Below, one piece after another: positions 48,223-59,379 of a DNA stretch of 64,000 nucleotides. A model generated the notes under the pieces. The model saw only the letters and a program-made list of their open reading frames with translations. It did no database searches and had not been told where the DNA came from. The first letter of the stretch is position 1. Every line of letters begins with the position of its first letter. The stretch is from Manis javanica (lineage: Eukaryota > Chordata > Mammalia > Pholidota > Manidae). Both the position numbers and the translations under genes were made by a program. The stretch lies in the NCBI RefSeq assembly GCF_040802235.1, contig NC_133167.1, positions 16,422,501 through 16,486,500 on the forward strand, written 5' to 3'.

Positions 48223-48531
48223 GTTCTAACTGCTCAACCCTGAGTATATGCTACACCAGGACAAAATTAGTGGAGAGATTCAGCAATGTATTTTGTCATA
48301 CATACTGGATCTGAAGAATGACCAGCCTAAACATTTGCATTTTGGCTAAAGCCAATTATTTCCTGAATGATTCCGGCTGCATCAGGAATGACAAAAACAC
48401 TTTTTCCTCCCAGATACCACTTCATCTTTGGTCACTACTCGTAGTTATTAGTTTCCTATTGCTGCTGTTATCCTTAAAAGTAAAACTGCCAGTTATTTTA
48501 CCAGAAAAATGGGTTTATCAGGAATAACAGA

Positions 48532-48752
48532 ATTGCTAGTATACAAAAGTACAGTTTGGCATTGTAGTTTATGAGTCGTGACCATCGTAAACTAGAAACA
48601 AAAAGACATAAAGGTCAGCAATCCTTGGGAAGATATGGTAAGCAGGACTTTAAAATCAAGTAATTATAATCCCTTCCGGAGCCTGATTTGATCACATTTA
48701 TTTATTCATTCAATACGTTTTTCTAGGGGGCCCACTATATATACTAAACACT
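48532..48752 (+). repeat. Direct duplication, copy B (221 bp)
   Basis: Second copy, offset 531 bp, with about a dozen substitutions and one single-base gap against copy A. The intervening ~310 bp is not repeated after copy B. Confidence 0.9.
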
Positions 48753-49089
48753 AAGCAACATAAGGCAAAACCACAGGTAAGTGCCATAAACAAAGAAGAG
48801 GAACATTGAACAAGGAGGAAGTTGGGAAGGGTTGTTTTGAACTAAAGTCCACTGAAAGAAAGAGTTCAGGATGTTGAAGGTTTCTCATTGGCTGAGCTGG
48901 GGGGTAGTCAGTTTCTTGTAGGAGACGTAATGTACATCTTTCTCTGTTGGGGCCTGTAATTGATGATCCTTTCCTGTTGATGATTCTTCTGTTGTGTCTA
49001 TAATTAACAATTCTTCCTGTAATTGAGTTGCAGTTGTTTGGCTCCCCCTTCTAGTCTCCAAACTCCACTTGAATGTGGTTTCCTTTATT

Positions 49090-49850
49090 AATTTTCACAC
49101 TGCCATAACAAATTACTACACTGTTTAGTGGCTTAAAGTAACACAGATTCATGACTTTGTAAATCCATGGAAGTTCAACAGGGGTCTTGCTGGGCTGCAG
49201 TCAAGGAGATAGCAGGACTGTACTCCTTTCAGGAGGCTCTAACAGAAAATCCTTTCCAGCTTCTCGAGGCTGCCTGCTTTCCTTGGTTTGTGGTCCCTTT
49301 CTCAGTCTTCAAAGCCAACAACGTTGCACTTCTCTGACCCTTCGTCTGTCATCCTGTGTCACTTACAACATCCAGAAAACGTTCTCATTCTCTGTTAAAG
49401 GACTCATGTGATTAGATTGGCCCAGCAGATAATTCAAGATTACCTCCCCCATCTTAAAATAGGTAGTACCCTTAACCACCTCTGCAAAATTGCCTTTGCC
49501 ATGTAAAGTAACATAACCCAGGTTCCTTATGGAGGCTCCAGGGGAGAATCTGTCCTTTGCCTGTTCAACTTGCATGGGATACCGGCACCCCTTGGATCAT
49601 GGCCATATCTCTCCAAACTCTACTTCTCTCTCTACATCGTGTACTACCAAACTTTGATTTTCTTTCTCCCCTTTTATAAGGACCCTTGTGATTACATGTA
49701 GCCTGCCTAGATAACCCAGGATAATCTCATCTCAATTTGCTTGATTTAATCATATCTACAAAGTTCCTTTTACTACATAGGATAACATATTCACAAATTC
49801 TAGAGTTGGGACATAAAATTTTTTGGAAGGCCATTATTCTGCTTGCCACA
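49090..49850 (-). mobile_element. MLT1/MST-type LTR (ERVL-MaLR), antisense
   Basis: Reverse MaLR LTR motifs: ccataacaaattactacact, gtttagtggcttaaagtaac, ataaggacccttgtgattac, then ggccattattctgcttgcca ending in ca at 49,850. It is longer than one LTR, with some motifs twice, so two overlapping copies or an inner duplication are likely. It joins internal sequence directly on its right. Confidence 0.75.
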
Positions 49851-51310
49851 GTCCATCTTTGCCCCAGATCTACATCCATTCCAAATAAATTCACCCTATC
49901 CAAAGGTGTTTAAAAGTTTCAACCCATTAGAGCATCAACTCAAAGTCAGAAATTCTATCTGTATTTCACCAGTTTAAAAGTCCTAAATCTCATCATTTAA
50001 ATTATCTAAGTCAAGTATGGGTGAGGGTTTTGGTATGATTTCTGTAGTACAATTCCTCTCCATCTATGCACCTGTGAACCTACAAAACAAATTATCTACT
50101 CCAAATATAATTGTAAGACAAGCACAGACAGTTACAGATAGTCCCATCAAAAAGCAGAAAATAGAGTGAAAAAAGGATCTACCATTCCCAAGAAATTTAG
50201 AAATCCAGGCAGCCACACCACATTCATTAGGTTTTTAGGCCTGGGATTAAGTAGTTCACAGCCCCATCCTTTGGGCTTGTGACACCCTCTCAGGGTCATA
50301 TTTCCTTTTCCATGAAAGGTGGCACATGTTTGTAGCTGAGCAGTTTTATCAGCTTGATTCTTGACTGTAGGATTTTGGGGGGTCCAAATCACCTTCTTTA
50401 ATTTTATACTCTATCCCTTTCAATCTAAGATGGTAGTGTTTCTGCTGGTTTAACATTCTCAAGAAACTTGTGGGTCTCCTGTGTATGTCATGGTAGACAG
50501 GAAGCTTCTCCACCAATCTTTCCTAGATAATCCCATCCCTATGTCTGGCTTTTTATGAGGCGATCTGTGAACCACAACCTTAAATTCTTCAAAGAGCTTT
50601 TTGTGTGACTGAATACTCAAATCTTCTGGTATTTCTGAGATATTAGCAGAAGGTTGTATCGCTGCACCCTCATCTCTTTCTCTAGAGCAGGATTTCCTGA
50701 TGGTCAGTCTCTTATTTTAGCATCTTGTGATGGATACGCTGAGAATTTCCCAAAATGTCAAGTTCTAATTTCTTTCTATTTAACAGTTTTTTCCTCAATT
50801 GATCTACCTCCTCTCACATCTTGCTATAATCAGCAAGAAGAAAGCATGCCACACCTTCCACACTGGGCTTGGAAATCTCCTCAGCTAAATATCTAAGTTA
50901 GTCTCTTACAACTTCTTGCTTTCCACATAATTGCAGGACACAATTCAGCCAAGCTTCTTACCACTGTATAAAAAGAATCCCTTTTCCTCTAGTTTCCAGT
51001 ACATGACCCTCATTTCCTTCTGAGCTATCACTGGAAGTGACTTTAATGTCCTTATTTCTACTAACAGTCATTTCACAATGACTTAGATAGTCTTTAAATT
51101 TAGGTATTGTCCGCTATGCTCCTTAACTTCCTTTGAGCTCTCACTGGCATTAACATCCGTACATCTACTAACAATCTTTTCAAAGTAATCCTGGCTCTTC
51201 CTGTTATACTCCTCAAAATTCTTCCCAGCCTGTACCCATTGTCCAATTCCCAAGCCACTTCTACATTTTTAGGTATTTGTCACAGCAGCCCCCCACTTCC
51301 AGGTACTGAG
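49851..51310 (-). mobile_element. MaLR internal region (MLT1/MST-int), antisense
   Basis: Typical MaLR internal sequence read in reverse: ttagagcatcaactcaaagt, aagtcaagtatgggtgaggg, acaattcctctccatctatg, ttggaaatctcctcagctaa, tccacataattgcaggacac, then cagcagccccccacttccag. Together with the LTR on its left this is the 3' part of an ancient provirus. It is broken, and the second LTR is not seen at the right end. Confidence 0.75.
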
Positions 51311-52010
51311 AAAAGTCTATTATGCCTACTCCCTGCTTATTGACTCGAATATGCTAATAGGAGATTCAAAATCCACCTTCTTCAGGGGCTCTGATTATTT
51401 CAAGGAAGGGAATTTACCTGTGCTAGGGGATTAATCCTGGGAGTGCTCCCAGAGCTTTTGATCCCACCACTACAGAGAAGAGTTTTTCTCGGTGTCATAA
51501 TATCAAGTAAGATTATTCCTGAGGATATCCTTCTTCAGGATAGGAAGACTTGCTTCTTTTGACTTACTGAAAATAACTTGGATAATACAAAAATAACAGT
51601 CAGTCCTAATTCAAAAAGAGTATCGGGAATAAATTACATTTCACAGGAGCAAAAGCTGCTTCCTAAGGAAATCATTTATTGAAATAAATTAACATTAAAT
51701 AAAAGGCTCTGGTTTAGATAAACAGAACAGGAAAAAATGAACAAAACTCTGTAAAATTATTTGAAATTTTATTCTTGTAGTTTTATTTTTATCAGTTGGG
51801 TGGAGTGCCTATAGATACACACACAAAAGTTACTGCCATTTTTCTATGTAAGTCTTCCAAAATATAGAAGTTTACATGGGGAGAGAAATTCAATATCCAG
51901 AAGAGATGAACAAAACCTTCACAGGAGCTATGTAGTGTTCTTTTTCACTTAGAGTCATTTTCCTGAATTTTTCTATTGATGTAGTCACTGTAAACTTTTT
52001 TTTCTCTTCA
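51311..52010. other. Intergenic, no element assigned
   Basis: AT-rich sequence without a recognisable gene or named repeat. Confidence 0.35.
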
Positions 52011-52185
52011 TAATTTTCATACTCAACTTTATTGATGTATGATTCACATGCCATAAATTCACCCATTTAAATGCATGCACAATTCAGTGATTTTTAGTAC
52101 ACGTTACAGTTGTACAACCACTACAACAATCCAGTTTTAGAACATTTCCATCACCCTAATAATATCCCTTGGTAAGCTATATATA
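52010..52185 (-). repeat. L1M 3' UTR fragment, antisense
   Basis: Typical motifs: caactttattgatgtatgat, tcacatgccataaattcacc, attcagtgatttttagtaca, then gttgtacaaccactacaaca. Confidence 0.75.
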
Positions 52186-52189
52186 TATA

Positions 52190-52225
52190 TGTTTTTTGGT
52201 ATCATTAATCTACAATTGCATCACT
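52190..52225 (-). mobile_element. Very short L1 3'-end scrap (ttttttggtatcattaatct)
   Basis: A t-run followed by ggtatcattaatctacaatt, which I recall as the start of a reversed, lineage-specific L1 3' end. Only about 30 bp were inserted. Confidence 0.4.
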
Positions 52226-52424
52226 GTAAACTTTTAAGTATCTGCTTACCAATGAAGAATGTTTTCACTGAAAAAAAAGGACAAGAAATCTCAGAGATTT
52301 AAAGTGGTTGGAAACAAACAAAAAAGTGATTGTCGTTTCCAAAAGTGTCCTGGGACTGGGATGCCCTACTCAACAGACACAAATAGTGTCAGCAGACATA
52401 TTTGAAGAACAGAGGAGAGGTAAC

Positions 52425-52668
52425 ATGGTGATATAGTATAGCAGTGGGGGCACAGACTCTGGAACCAGACTTCTGGAGTCCCAATCCTGGCTACACTACT
52501 TACTAGGAATGCAACTAGATAAATTATTTAATCTCTCTGTACTGTAGTCTTCTCATCTGAACAATGTATAATATCAAATCTATGTCATAGGTTGTCATGA
52601 GGATTGCATGGGCTTCGAGTCACAACGTGCTTGGCACAAAGTAAGTGATGTATACATGTTTGTTATAT
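52425..52668 (+). repeat. MIR, sense
   Basis: Nearly full MIR: agcagtgggggcacagactc, tggaaccagacttctggagt, taatctctctgtactgtagt, gttgtcatgaggattgcatg, then gtgcttggcacaaagtaag. Confidence 0.85.
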
Positions 52669-53039
52669 AAGAAATAAAATTGACAAAAGAAGTTTATTTC
52701 TTGGGGGAGGGTGATTGCAAAGAAAAAAAAGTAATATTAGGACTGGAAAATAAAGTCAAAGAAAGCTCTTTGAACATGAGCTGCAGCACAATACAGAAGG
52801 CAGGGTACCATTTGTGGAGGATGAAAGACTATTTCTGTAGATGGATGGATAGATGTAAACTCATAGAAATATGTCTGGCAGGATACTCATCCCTGTGGAG
52901 GGGACTGGAATTGGGAGAAACAACGAAGGGAGTGTTGGCATAATTTTAAATATTTGAATCTACTGTGAGAACGTATCTATGTGTTATTTGTGAAAAAAAA
53001 ATTTTTAAGTAACATTTTTGGAAAAACAACCTTGAAAAG

Positions 53040-53535
53040 CAAAGTGCCCGGGAAGCAGTGAGGAAGGTATAACTAGCTCTGCCCTCTGAGAGTCAAGGGA
53101 GGTCACAGAAGAGATGACCTCAGAACTGGATCTCCAAGGAGGTATTGCCTAAGTAAAGGAGACACCCTGACAACACAGAAGCTTGAGAATTCTGTGATGT
53201 ATTTGTGGAATGACCAGAATTTGAATCGACAGAGTTTGGGCGTGTGTGGTTGGGTGGGGAGGGGAAGGGCGGAATGGGAATAAGGTCAGGCTGTAAGGAT
53301 GGATTTAGGACTGATTGTAAAGGGCTGAGATAACACACAAAGGAGGTTGAACCTTGGGTAGACAATTTTTAGGACACCTAAGGGACACGATCACAAAAGA
53401 AGTATCCCTTGGCAGCCAGGTGGCACACAGACTTGAGAGATGAGGAGTGGGCACTCCGAGACTGGTCAGGGAGACGGCTGCATTGCCCAACCAAGAGCTG
53501 CTCCTGAAGGGACAGAAGAATGTCTATGTGGGGAG
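53040..53535 (-). repeat. L2 fragment, antisense
   Basis: Reversed L2 body: gaagcagtgaggaaggtata, tggaatgaccagaatttgaa, then ctgtaaggatggatttagga, then gagacggctgcattgccc. Confidence 0.5.
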
Positions 53536-54440
53536 ACAAAGAGTTTGATTTGAGAGAAGGGGAGGAACCAGCCCTCAACGTCTAGCCCACCCTTTTGTGG
53601 TAAATGTACACTGCTGTGGGAATATCACTTTAGCCCCTACCTATACTTTAGGCTCTGAGCTCCAGGGGTAAGACACATGATCTAAGTCATGAACTCGTTC
53701 TGTTCCCTCAGCCACCTTTCCTGGAGAAGCACATTGCCTCAGTCTGGATGGTTGGGACACTAAGACCCACTCTGGGACTTCTGTAAGTAAACTTCCTCCC
53801 GCTAGACCGAGCGCATCATGATGGGAGGCTGGGAGATTCCCAGGCCACCATGGACCTGAGATGGAGTCAACCGAAAGGAAGTAGAGCCTTTTGCAGTCAG
53901 AATCAAGCTATATCTTAGCCAGCTGTGGTCATGGACTTGTCATGAGTCAGTGATTTAAATTTTTTTAATTTTTAATTTACTTTTTAAATAATCTAATTTT
54001 AAAGTTTATTTAATTTTATTTAGATTAAATTGTTTTGTTTTGTTTATGTCACTTTGAGTTGCACTTTCTGTTCAAACTGACTGTATTAAGAGTGTTCAGA
54101 GTGTCCCTAATGACTGGCACTGGGGCCATGGAGCACCTCTGAAGAACACTACTTAGTCCCATGGCAAGGAGTAAGGACAGAAAGGTGTGCCCAGCCACTG
54201 TCAGCCCCTCTTACGAGCACTGCACACATCTTCCTGATTTGCTAAGTTTGTTGTAAGGCTTTAGAGATCCCAGAGAGGGGCCAGATTTGTAGATTTCACA
54301 GACTTCATCAGCAAAATTGCAAAGAAAAATCTTGGAGTCCCAGTTAGAATTGCCCAGTTTTAACTTAAGTTCAAACTTTAAAATAAAGTAAAACAAAACC
54401 CACTACTTTCTATCATCACCATATCATAAAAGAAATAATA
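53536..54440. other. Intergenic, no gene recognised
   Basis: Contains an AT-rich low-complexity block at about 53,950-54,045. Nothing else can be assigned. Confidence 0.4.

Positions 54441-54444
<4 letters not shown>

Positions 54445-54500
<56 letters not shown>
54445..54500. repeat. (CA)28 microsatellite
   Basis: A perfect 56-bp CA run. Confidence 0.97.
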
Positions 54501-54502
<2 letters not shown>

Positions 54503-56338
54503 AAGGATAACTTTAAAGAATAGCCCTGTAAGATGAACCCTGGGCTTTGTGAAAGGCACTACATTGTACTCTTCTCACTATCTCAACAATGGGGGATCTA
54601 GCGACACCAACCTGCTAACTGGTCTAGTGGAGGACAATGTCACTGATCCTCAGTAGAGAGACCCAAGCCCTCAGATCTCATCACATCGCTGGGACAGGGA
54701 AAGTCTGGTCAACAAGGGTTGTCCTCAGCAGGAAGAAGGATCCTATGCCCAGTAGAAGGATTGAAGGTTCCAGGGAAAGGCCTCACTCAGGGCAGGGAGG
54801 ATCTGGTAAGGAAGCCAGACAGAGAGAGCATGGAGCTCAGGCAGGCTTGAGGAGAATCTTCCATTCCCGCCAATGGCCAAGCCCAACCAGTCCTCTTGTC
54901 AGTTCACCTCTTGAACAGGAGCTCTGAGCACAGACTGGTTGCAGTGCTGGGTCTAGATGAAGGTACCGGGACAGACTCAGGACTGCAAACAGGCATGTTC
55001 GCCCCTCCAGAGCAGCAGAGTCTCCTTGGGGATTTTCCTTGGGGATTTGGGTCAACAGAGATGGAGGCTGGTGCAGGACAGCAGACATGAGCTGCTCCGG
55101 CAGGCTCTAAGGCTTCAGGGTACAGTAGCACATTCTGCTCAGCTCAAGCAGGTGAAAGGTGTTAGCCTAAGGGTGAGGACATGGGCTTCTCTCCCCTCCA
55201 CATCCCCTTCCCGGGGCAGGTGCTTACCCCACCACCCTGTTAAGCTGAGTTAGTTGGAGTGAGTGTTTGATGAGCCCACTGTCAGCACAAGCACACACTG
55301 CAGCAGTGCACTCACTATCAGAGGGCTCTCGAGTGTGAGGGGCCCAAACTCCCGGAAAGGGATGGGTGGAACCAACCTGCTGAGAGCCAGGACCCTGGGG
55401 CTGGGTGGAGGATAACAAGACCAGAGGAGAATGAAGAGCAGTGAGGAAGCCAGGGAAGCAGAGCCCAATCAGTCCAGGGCAGAATGAGTAGGAGACACAA
55501 TGAGAAAAGAAAGGGACTCTGTGCCCTGCTCTGGACTCTCAGCACATGCACAGAGTGTACACAAATTCACAAAAGAGCACAGGCAGTAGGTTCTGCCTTT
55601 CCACACTTCCAACATTGAGGACTGAGTTAAGGGATCACATAAAGATACACAGGGTGCATGAGGGGAGCCAAAGACTTCAGGAACCTGAATCCCAGTACAG
55701 CCAGACCTCACGACTCCATGTCAAGAGTCAGTGATAATAGAGATGAAGGAGTCCCAAGGCCCTCAGCAAATTGACTCAGATCTTTGGTCTTCCACCTGTC
55801 TGTCCTTGTCCACTTTCAGATGCTGCCAACTCAGATGTCTTTCCCTTACTTCACACTCAAGATCCTGAGAAGGCCAAGATTTGACCAACTCTGAACATCT
55901 GTCTCAGTGGGGCCCAAAAGCCGTGATCTCTGGTCATCTACCAGTCACCTGATCTTGAGCTGGGTGTCCATTAGCTAGGGCAGAGGATGGTGGGCAGGGC
56001 TTGTGGCCGCTTAGATGTTGGCACTATGAGTACAGCAGGGGTCTTCAGATGTGACAGGCAGACAACCTGATTGCCAGGTCAGGTTCTGCTTGCACAGGGG
56101 CCAGTTCTGTCTCCAGAATGGCCATCAGGAGCTTGGAGCACCTTTGTGTCATCCCCAACCACTGTAGCCTCCCACCAGATACACATTCAACTATAGCTCC
56201 TGAACTCCATATCTCTGGTGTCAAGTGAGGCTGAGTGACCTGAGATCCCAAATCCCATGCTCCCAGGGCCCAGACCTGCCCACTGCCCCACCATATCAGA
56301 GAAGCCTGAGAATGCATGTCAAGTCTTCTGCACTATTG
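54501..56338. other. Intergenic downstream of INHA, no gene recognised
   Basis: About 1.8 kb of unique-looking sequence with short chance frames only. No named repeat is seen. Confidence 0.4.
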
Positions 56339-56344
56339 TTTATT
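56339..56344 (-). terminator. INHA: INHA poly(A) signal AATAAA
   Basis: A perfect AATAAA on the minus strand, about 138 bases after the INHA stop codon. It gives a short 3' UTR, as is usual for INHA. Confidence 0.85.
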
Positions 56345-56481
56345 GTCGTGTTACCCACGGGATGGGGTGGGGTGGGGTGGGGAGGGGAGACCTCAGGCAG
56401 AAAAGTGGGAACCATGTTTTCCAAACCCTACCCTTGCTCCCAGTTGTTGATGGCGGGGACCTGGCCACCAGCACGACTCCC

Positions 56482-58888
56482 TTAGATGCAGGCACAGTGC
56501 TGCGTGAGAAGGTTGGGCACTGTCTCATATTTGAAAGAGTAACCTCCATCTGAGGTGGTGCGGACATGGAGGGGCCTCATAGTCCCCGGCAGAGCAGCAC
56601 AGCAGGGCTGGGCCCCCGGCACCAAAGAAAGGGGCTGGATAGGAGTAGGGGGAGCCCCATGGACTGGCAGGGGCAGGTCTGGTGGAGTAGACAGCCCACA
56701 GCCTCCATGACAATAGTGGAAGATGAAGCTGGGTGGGTGCACGATCCACTGGTCCCAGCCCAGCTCCTGGAAGGAGATGTTGAGAGCTGCCCTGTGGCAG
56801 TCAGCATGGACAGCGGGGTCCTCTGGAGGCCTCTGGAGCAGGCGCAGCGCAGCGGGAGACCAAGGCCAGGGCAGTGGGGAAGCCGAGCGTCGGGCTCTCT
56901 CCCCTCCACTGGGCAGCTTGGCCCGTGTGTGGGCCACCAGAAAGGGTGTGGTCTCAGGCTGGGCTGAGCAGGAACAGAGAGGGCAGCGCAACAGTAGCAC
57001 CAGGATGGGGTGGGTTAGCAGAGGGAGAGCAGAGGTGGCCAGGTGCAGCACAGCCCAGCGAGGGGGTGCCTGGCCCAGTGACATGGGCACAGTCTTGGGA
57101 CCCCTGGATGATAGTGCCAGCAGGCCCACCAGGGGCCCAGAACTATTAGAGGCTGCTGTGGCCTGCCTGTCCAGTCCTGTATGGAACCACAGCTGGGCCG
57201 AAGTCACCTGGCGGCTGAGCGTGTGCTGGGACGGCCAGAACATGTACTTGAAGAGGCCCTCCTCCGCCTCCTGGGACAGCTCTCCAGCAGCTGGCTCTTC
57301 CTCACAGGTGACACCTGCAAGAGACAGAGAGGGGAGCGAGGGCAGCCTTGACTGGCAGGACCTGGGATAACTCCTCTTCAAAATGGAGATGCTGTCATTC
57401 ATGAGCCTGCCAAGTGCTCTGCCAGACTTGGGGCCTCCCTGAAGCCTTGAGGGAACTGTCAAGAGGCTCCCCATTTATTATTTTATCATTAAAGGACTTT
57501 AAAAATACAAGAAGTTGCCAACTTCTCGCTGAAGTGGTTTTACCAAGTAATATTCCCATCAGCAATGTGTAACGCTCTACCTTCAACATCACTTAAAATT
57601 ATTAGACTTGAATTTCTGTTCCTCTGATAATGTGAAATGGTACCTTGAATGGTGTGTACATAGGCATTTGTTATATTACTTTATATATCTTTTTAATGTC
57701 AGAAATATTGCATGATAAATTATTTAAAATAATTCCACTTTAAAAAGATTAACACCAAAAAGAAGATGGAGGAAGGAGAGGAAAGAATATAACTCAGGAT
57801 AGAGGGCAGGGCAGTTGGTATCCTTTCAATGACAGGTACATAGATTATACCAAACAACCACCGACCAGTGTCAGTTGAAGGACTGGCGATTGGAGCAATA
57901 CTGTTACATGGGTTATTTCATTATGAACCTCACAATAATCGACCCATTTTGTAGATAAGGGAACTGAGGGTTAGAAAAGTGAAGTGACATTTAACTACTA
58001 AGTGTCCAGGCTAGGGTTCTGCCTGATCCCAAAGCCCTATGTTTACTCACTTTGCTGAGGCAGAGGGAAACAATGTCCCTTTAAGGGAAAGGTGGGCCAG
58101 ATTAAAACAAAGTCCACCCAGACAAGAGCTTGACTTGTTCTGTCAGTGGAACATGGGGACGTAAGGATATGAGAAGGGAATTCAAGAGAAGGTAGACATA
58201 TTTTCCAGGAGTTTCCCAATTAATTTTTCTCCTATATTCCTGATACCTTCTCAAGTCTCAGCTACTTCGGCTTTTGAAACAAGATTTGGAGCATGCAGCA
58301 GGACCAGAGAAAGAAGGAAAGGTGGCAGAAAGGGGCCCATACCCACAGACACCTGGTTTCCCAGACAACTGCCTCCCAAACGCCTCCTATGAGCCATGCA
58401 CTTTAGATACGCCATCTCACTTGATCCTGAGCAGTAGGCATTACTGTCCATCTTAGAGGTGAGACAGATGCTCAGAGAAGTTTATTAACTCGTCCATTGT
58501 TGCAAAGAGCCAATTGAGTCACAGGTTGGGATTCAAACCCAGATCTGCCAGCCTCCCAAGCCCATGCTTAACCAAGCTGCTTCTCAAAGTCTCCCTGCCG
58601 TTCCCCACCCTTGTTACCTGTAACAGGGAAAAGGATGGCCTGGGAGACATCCTCTTCCTCGGGCTCAGAGCTCCTGCGCAGGAGGGCCCCCTGGGCATGT
58701 CTTCGGAGCAGACGCCTGCGTCCAGGATCCCCACCTTCCCCAGTCACTGCTGGGGGCCCCAAGACATCCAGGAACAGGGCCCTCACCTTGGCCAGAACAA
58801 GTTCCCGGTCCAGGTCTGGCCCATGGCAGCCATGCCCACCCTGTAAGGTCAGCAGCAAGAAGAGCAGCAGTGGCAGCTGGGGCATCAT
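56482..58888 (-). CDS. INHA: INHA (inhibin alpha subunit), complete, two coding exons, 367 aa
   Basis: Secreted TGF-beta family subunit. It pairs with INHBA or INHBB to form inhibin A or B, which lowers pituitary FSH release. Exons: 58618-58888 and 56482-57314, joined in phase 1 as GTT ACA G / GT GTC ACC. Signal peptide at residues 1-20 ([12 protein letters not shown] core). Basic sites RRRLLRR (57-63) and RARR (230-233) fit the known pro / alpha-N / alpha-C processing; mature alpha-C would be 134 aa from Ser234. Cystine-knot motifs are present: CHGGCG (292-297), QPCC (327-330) and the C-terminal CACI. N-glycosylation sequons lie at Asn147 and Asn269. The third human sequon (NLS near 302) reads DLP here, much as I recall NLP in sheep. 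Human INHA is 366 aa. Confidence 0.98.
57480..57760 (-). repeat. L1M 3' fragment in the INHA intron
   Basis: Diverged L1 3'-region motifs: gaagttgccaacttctcgct, gaagtggttttaccaagtaa, then ttcccatcagcaatgtgtaa. Confidence 0.5.
57890..58050 (-). repeat. MIR, antisense, in the INHA intron
   Basis: Reversed MIR: cattttgtagataagggaac, tgagggttagaaaagtgaag, then ggctagggttctgcctgat. Confidence 0.7.
58375..58572 (-). repeat. MIR, antisense, in the INHA intron
   Basis: Reversed MIR: tcctatgagccatgcacttt, gaggtgagacagatgctcag, then ttgggattcaaacccagatc. Confidence 0.75.
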
Positions 58889-59087
58889 AGCTCACCTGGG
58901 CCTGCCGACAGTGAACCCACACCCGGCCTGTGCCCCTTCTGTCAGAGTCTGCCCAGCGCCTCCCCACTCTCCCCTCCCCATCCCACCACCCGCCCTCTTC
59001 TACCCTGCTCACCCCAGTCTTCCCCAGTCCTTCCCACGCCCTGCAGACCGAGTTGCCCCTGCCCATGGCATTGAGACCTCCTATCTC

Positions 59088-59094
59088 TGACGCA
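59088..59094 (-). promoter_or_regulatory. INHA: INHA CRE-like site TGCGTCA
   Basis: On the minus strand the sequence reads TGCGTCAGAGATAGG, about 200 bases above the INHA start codon. Known: the inhibin alpha promoter has an atypical CRE (TGCGTCA) that answers to FSH/cAMP through CREB and is blocked by ICER, with an SF-1 type site beside it. The match in sequence and place is strong. Confidence 0.75.
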
Positions 59095-59113
59095 CACGTC
59101 TGTGGCCCTGAGC

Positions 59114-59120
59114 CTTATCT
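59114..59120 (-). promoter_or_regulatory. INHA: GATA site AGATAAG in the INHA promoter
   Basis: A perfect WGATAR motif about 20 bases upstream of the CRE-like site. GATA4/GATA1 control of inhibin alpha is known in gonads. Confidence 0.6.
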
Positions 59121-59179
59121 CCCACTCCCGCCAGGAATCTGGGGGAGGGGAGAGGCCAGGGAGGGTTTTTACCCCAAGT

Positions 59180-59264
59180 GACCTGACCCACAGATACAAC
59201 CCCTTTCCATAGACACACACACACACACGACCTGACCCACAGATACAACCCCTTTCCATAGACA
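59180..59264. repeat. 36-bp direct duplication in the INHA/OBSL1 gap
   Basis: Two identical 36-bp copies (59,180-59,215 and 59,229-59,264) starting gacctgacccacagatacaa, 49 bp apart, each followed by a CA run. This looks like slippage or unequal exchange around the microsatellite. Confidence 0.9.
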
Positions 59265-59268
59265 GACA

Positions 59269-59269
<1 letters not shown>

Positions 59270-59358
<89 letters not shown>
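59270..59358. repeat. (CA)44 microsatellite in the INHA/OBSL1 gap
   Basis: A perfect run of about 88 bp, reading (TG)n toward INHA, about 380-470 bp above the INHA start. The human INHA promoter has an imperfect TG repeat at a similar place, as I recall from primary ovarian insufficiency studies. Confidence 0.97.
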
Positions 59359-59360
<2 letters not shown>

Positions 59361-59379
59361 GTGAGTCACATCCCAGCAT

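Noticed and set aside
48001-48752. The duplicated 222-bp segments as LTRs of one provirus
   Set aside because: No TG...CA ends, no TATA or poly(A) order, and no viral motifs in the 310 bp between.
54445-54500. Repeat array as a CRISPR-like structure
   Set aside because: A simple CA dinucleotide run in mammalian DNA; no spacers.
56723-57370. Plus-strand frame of 215 codons opposite INHA exon 2
   Set aside because: Antisense shadow of a GC-rich coding exon.
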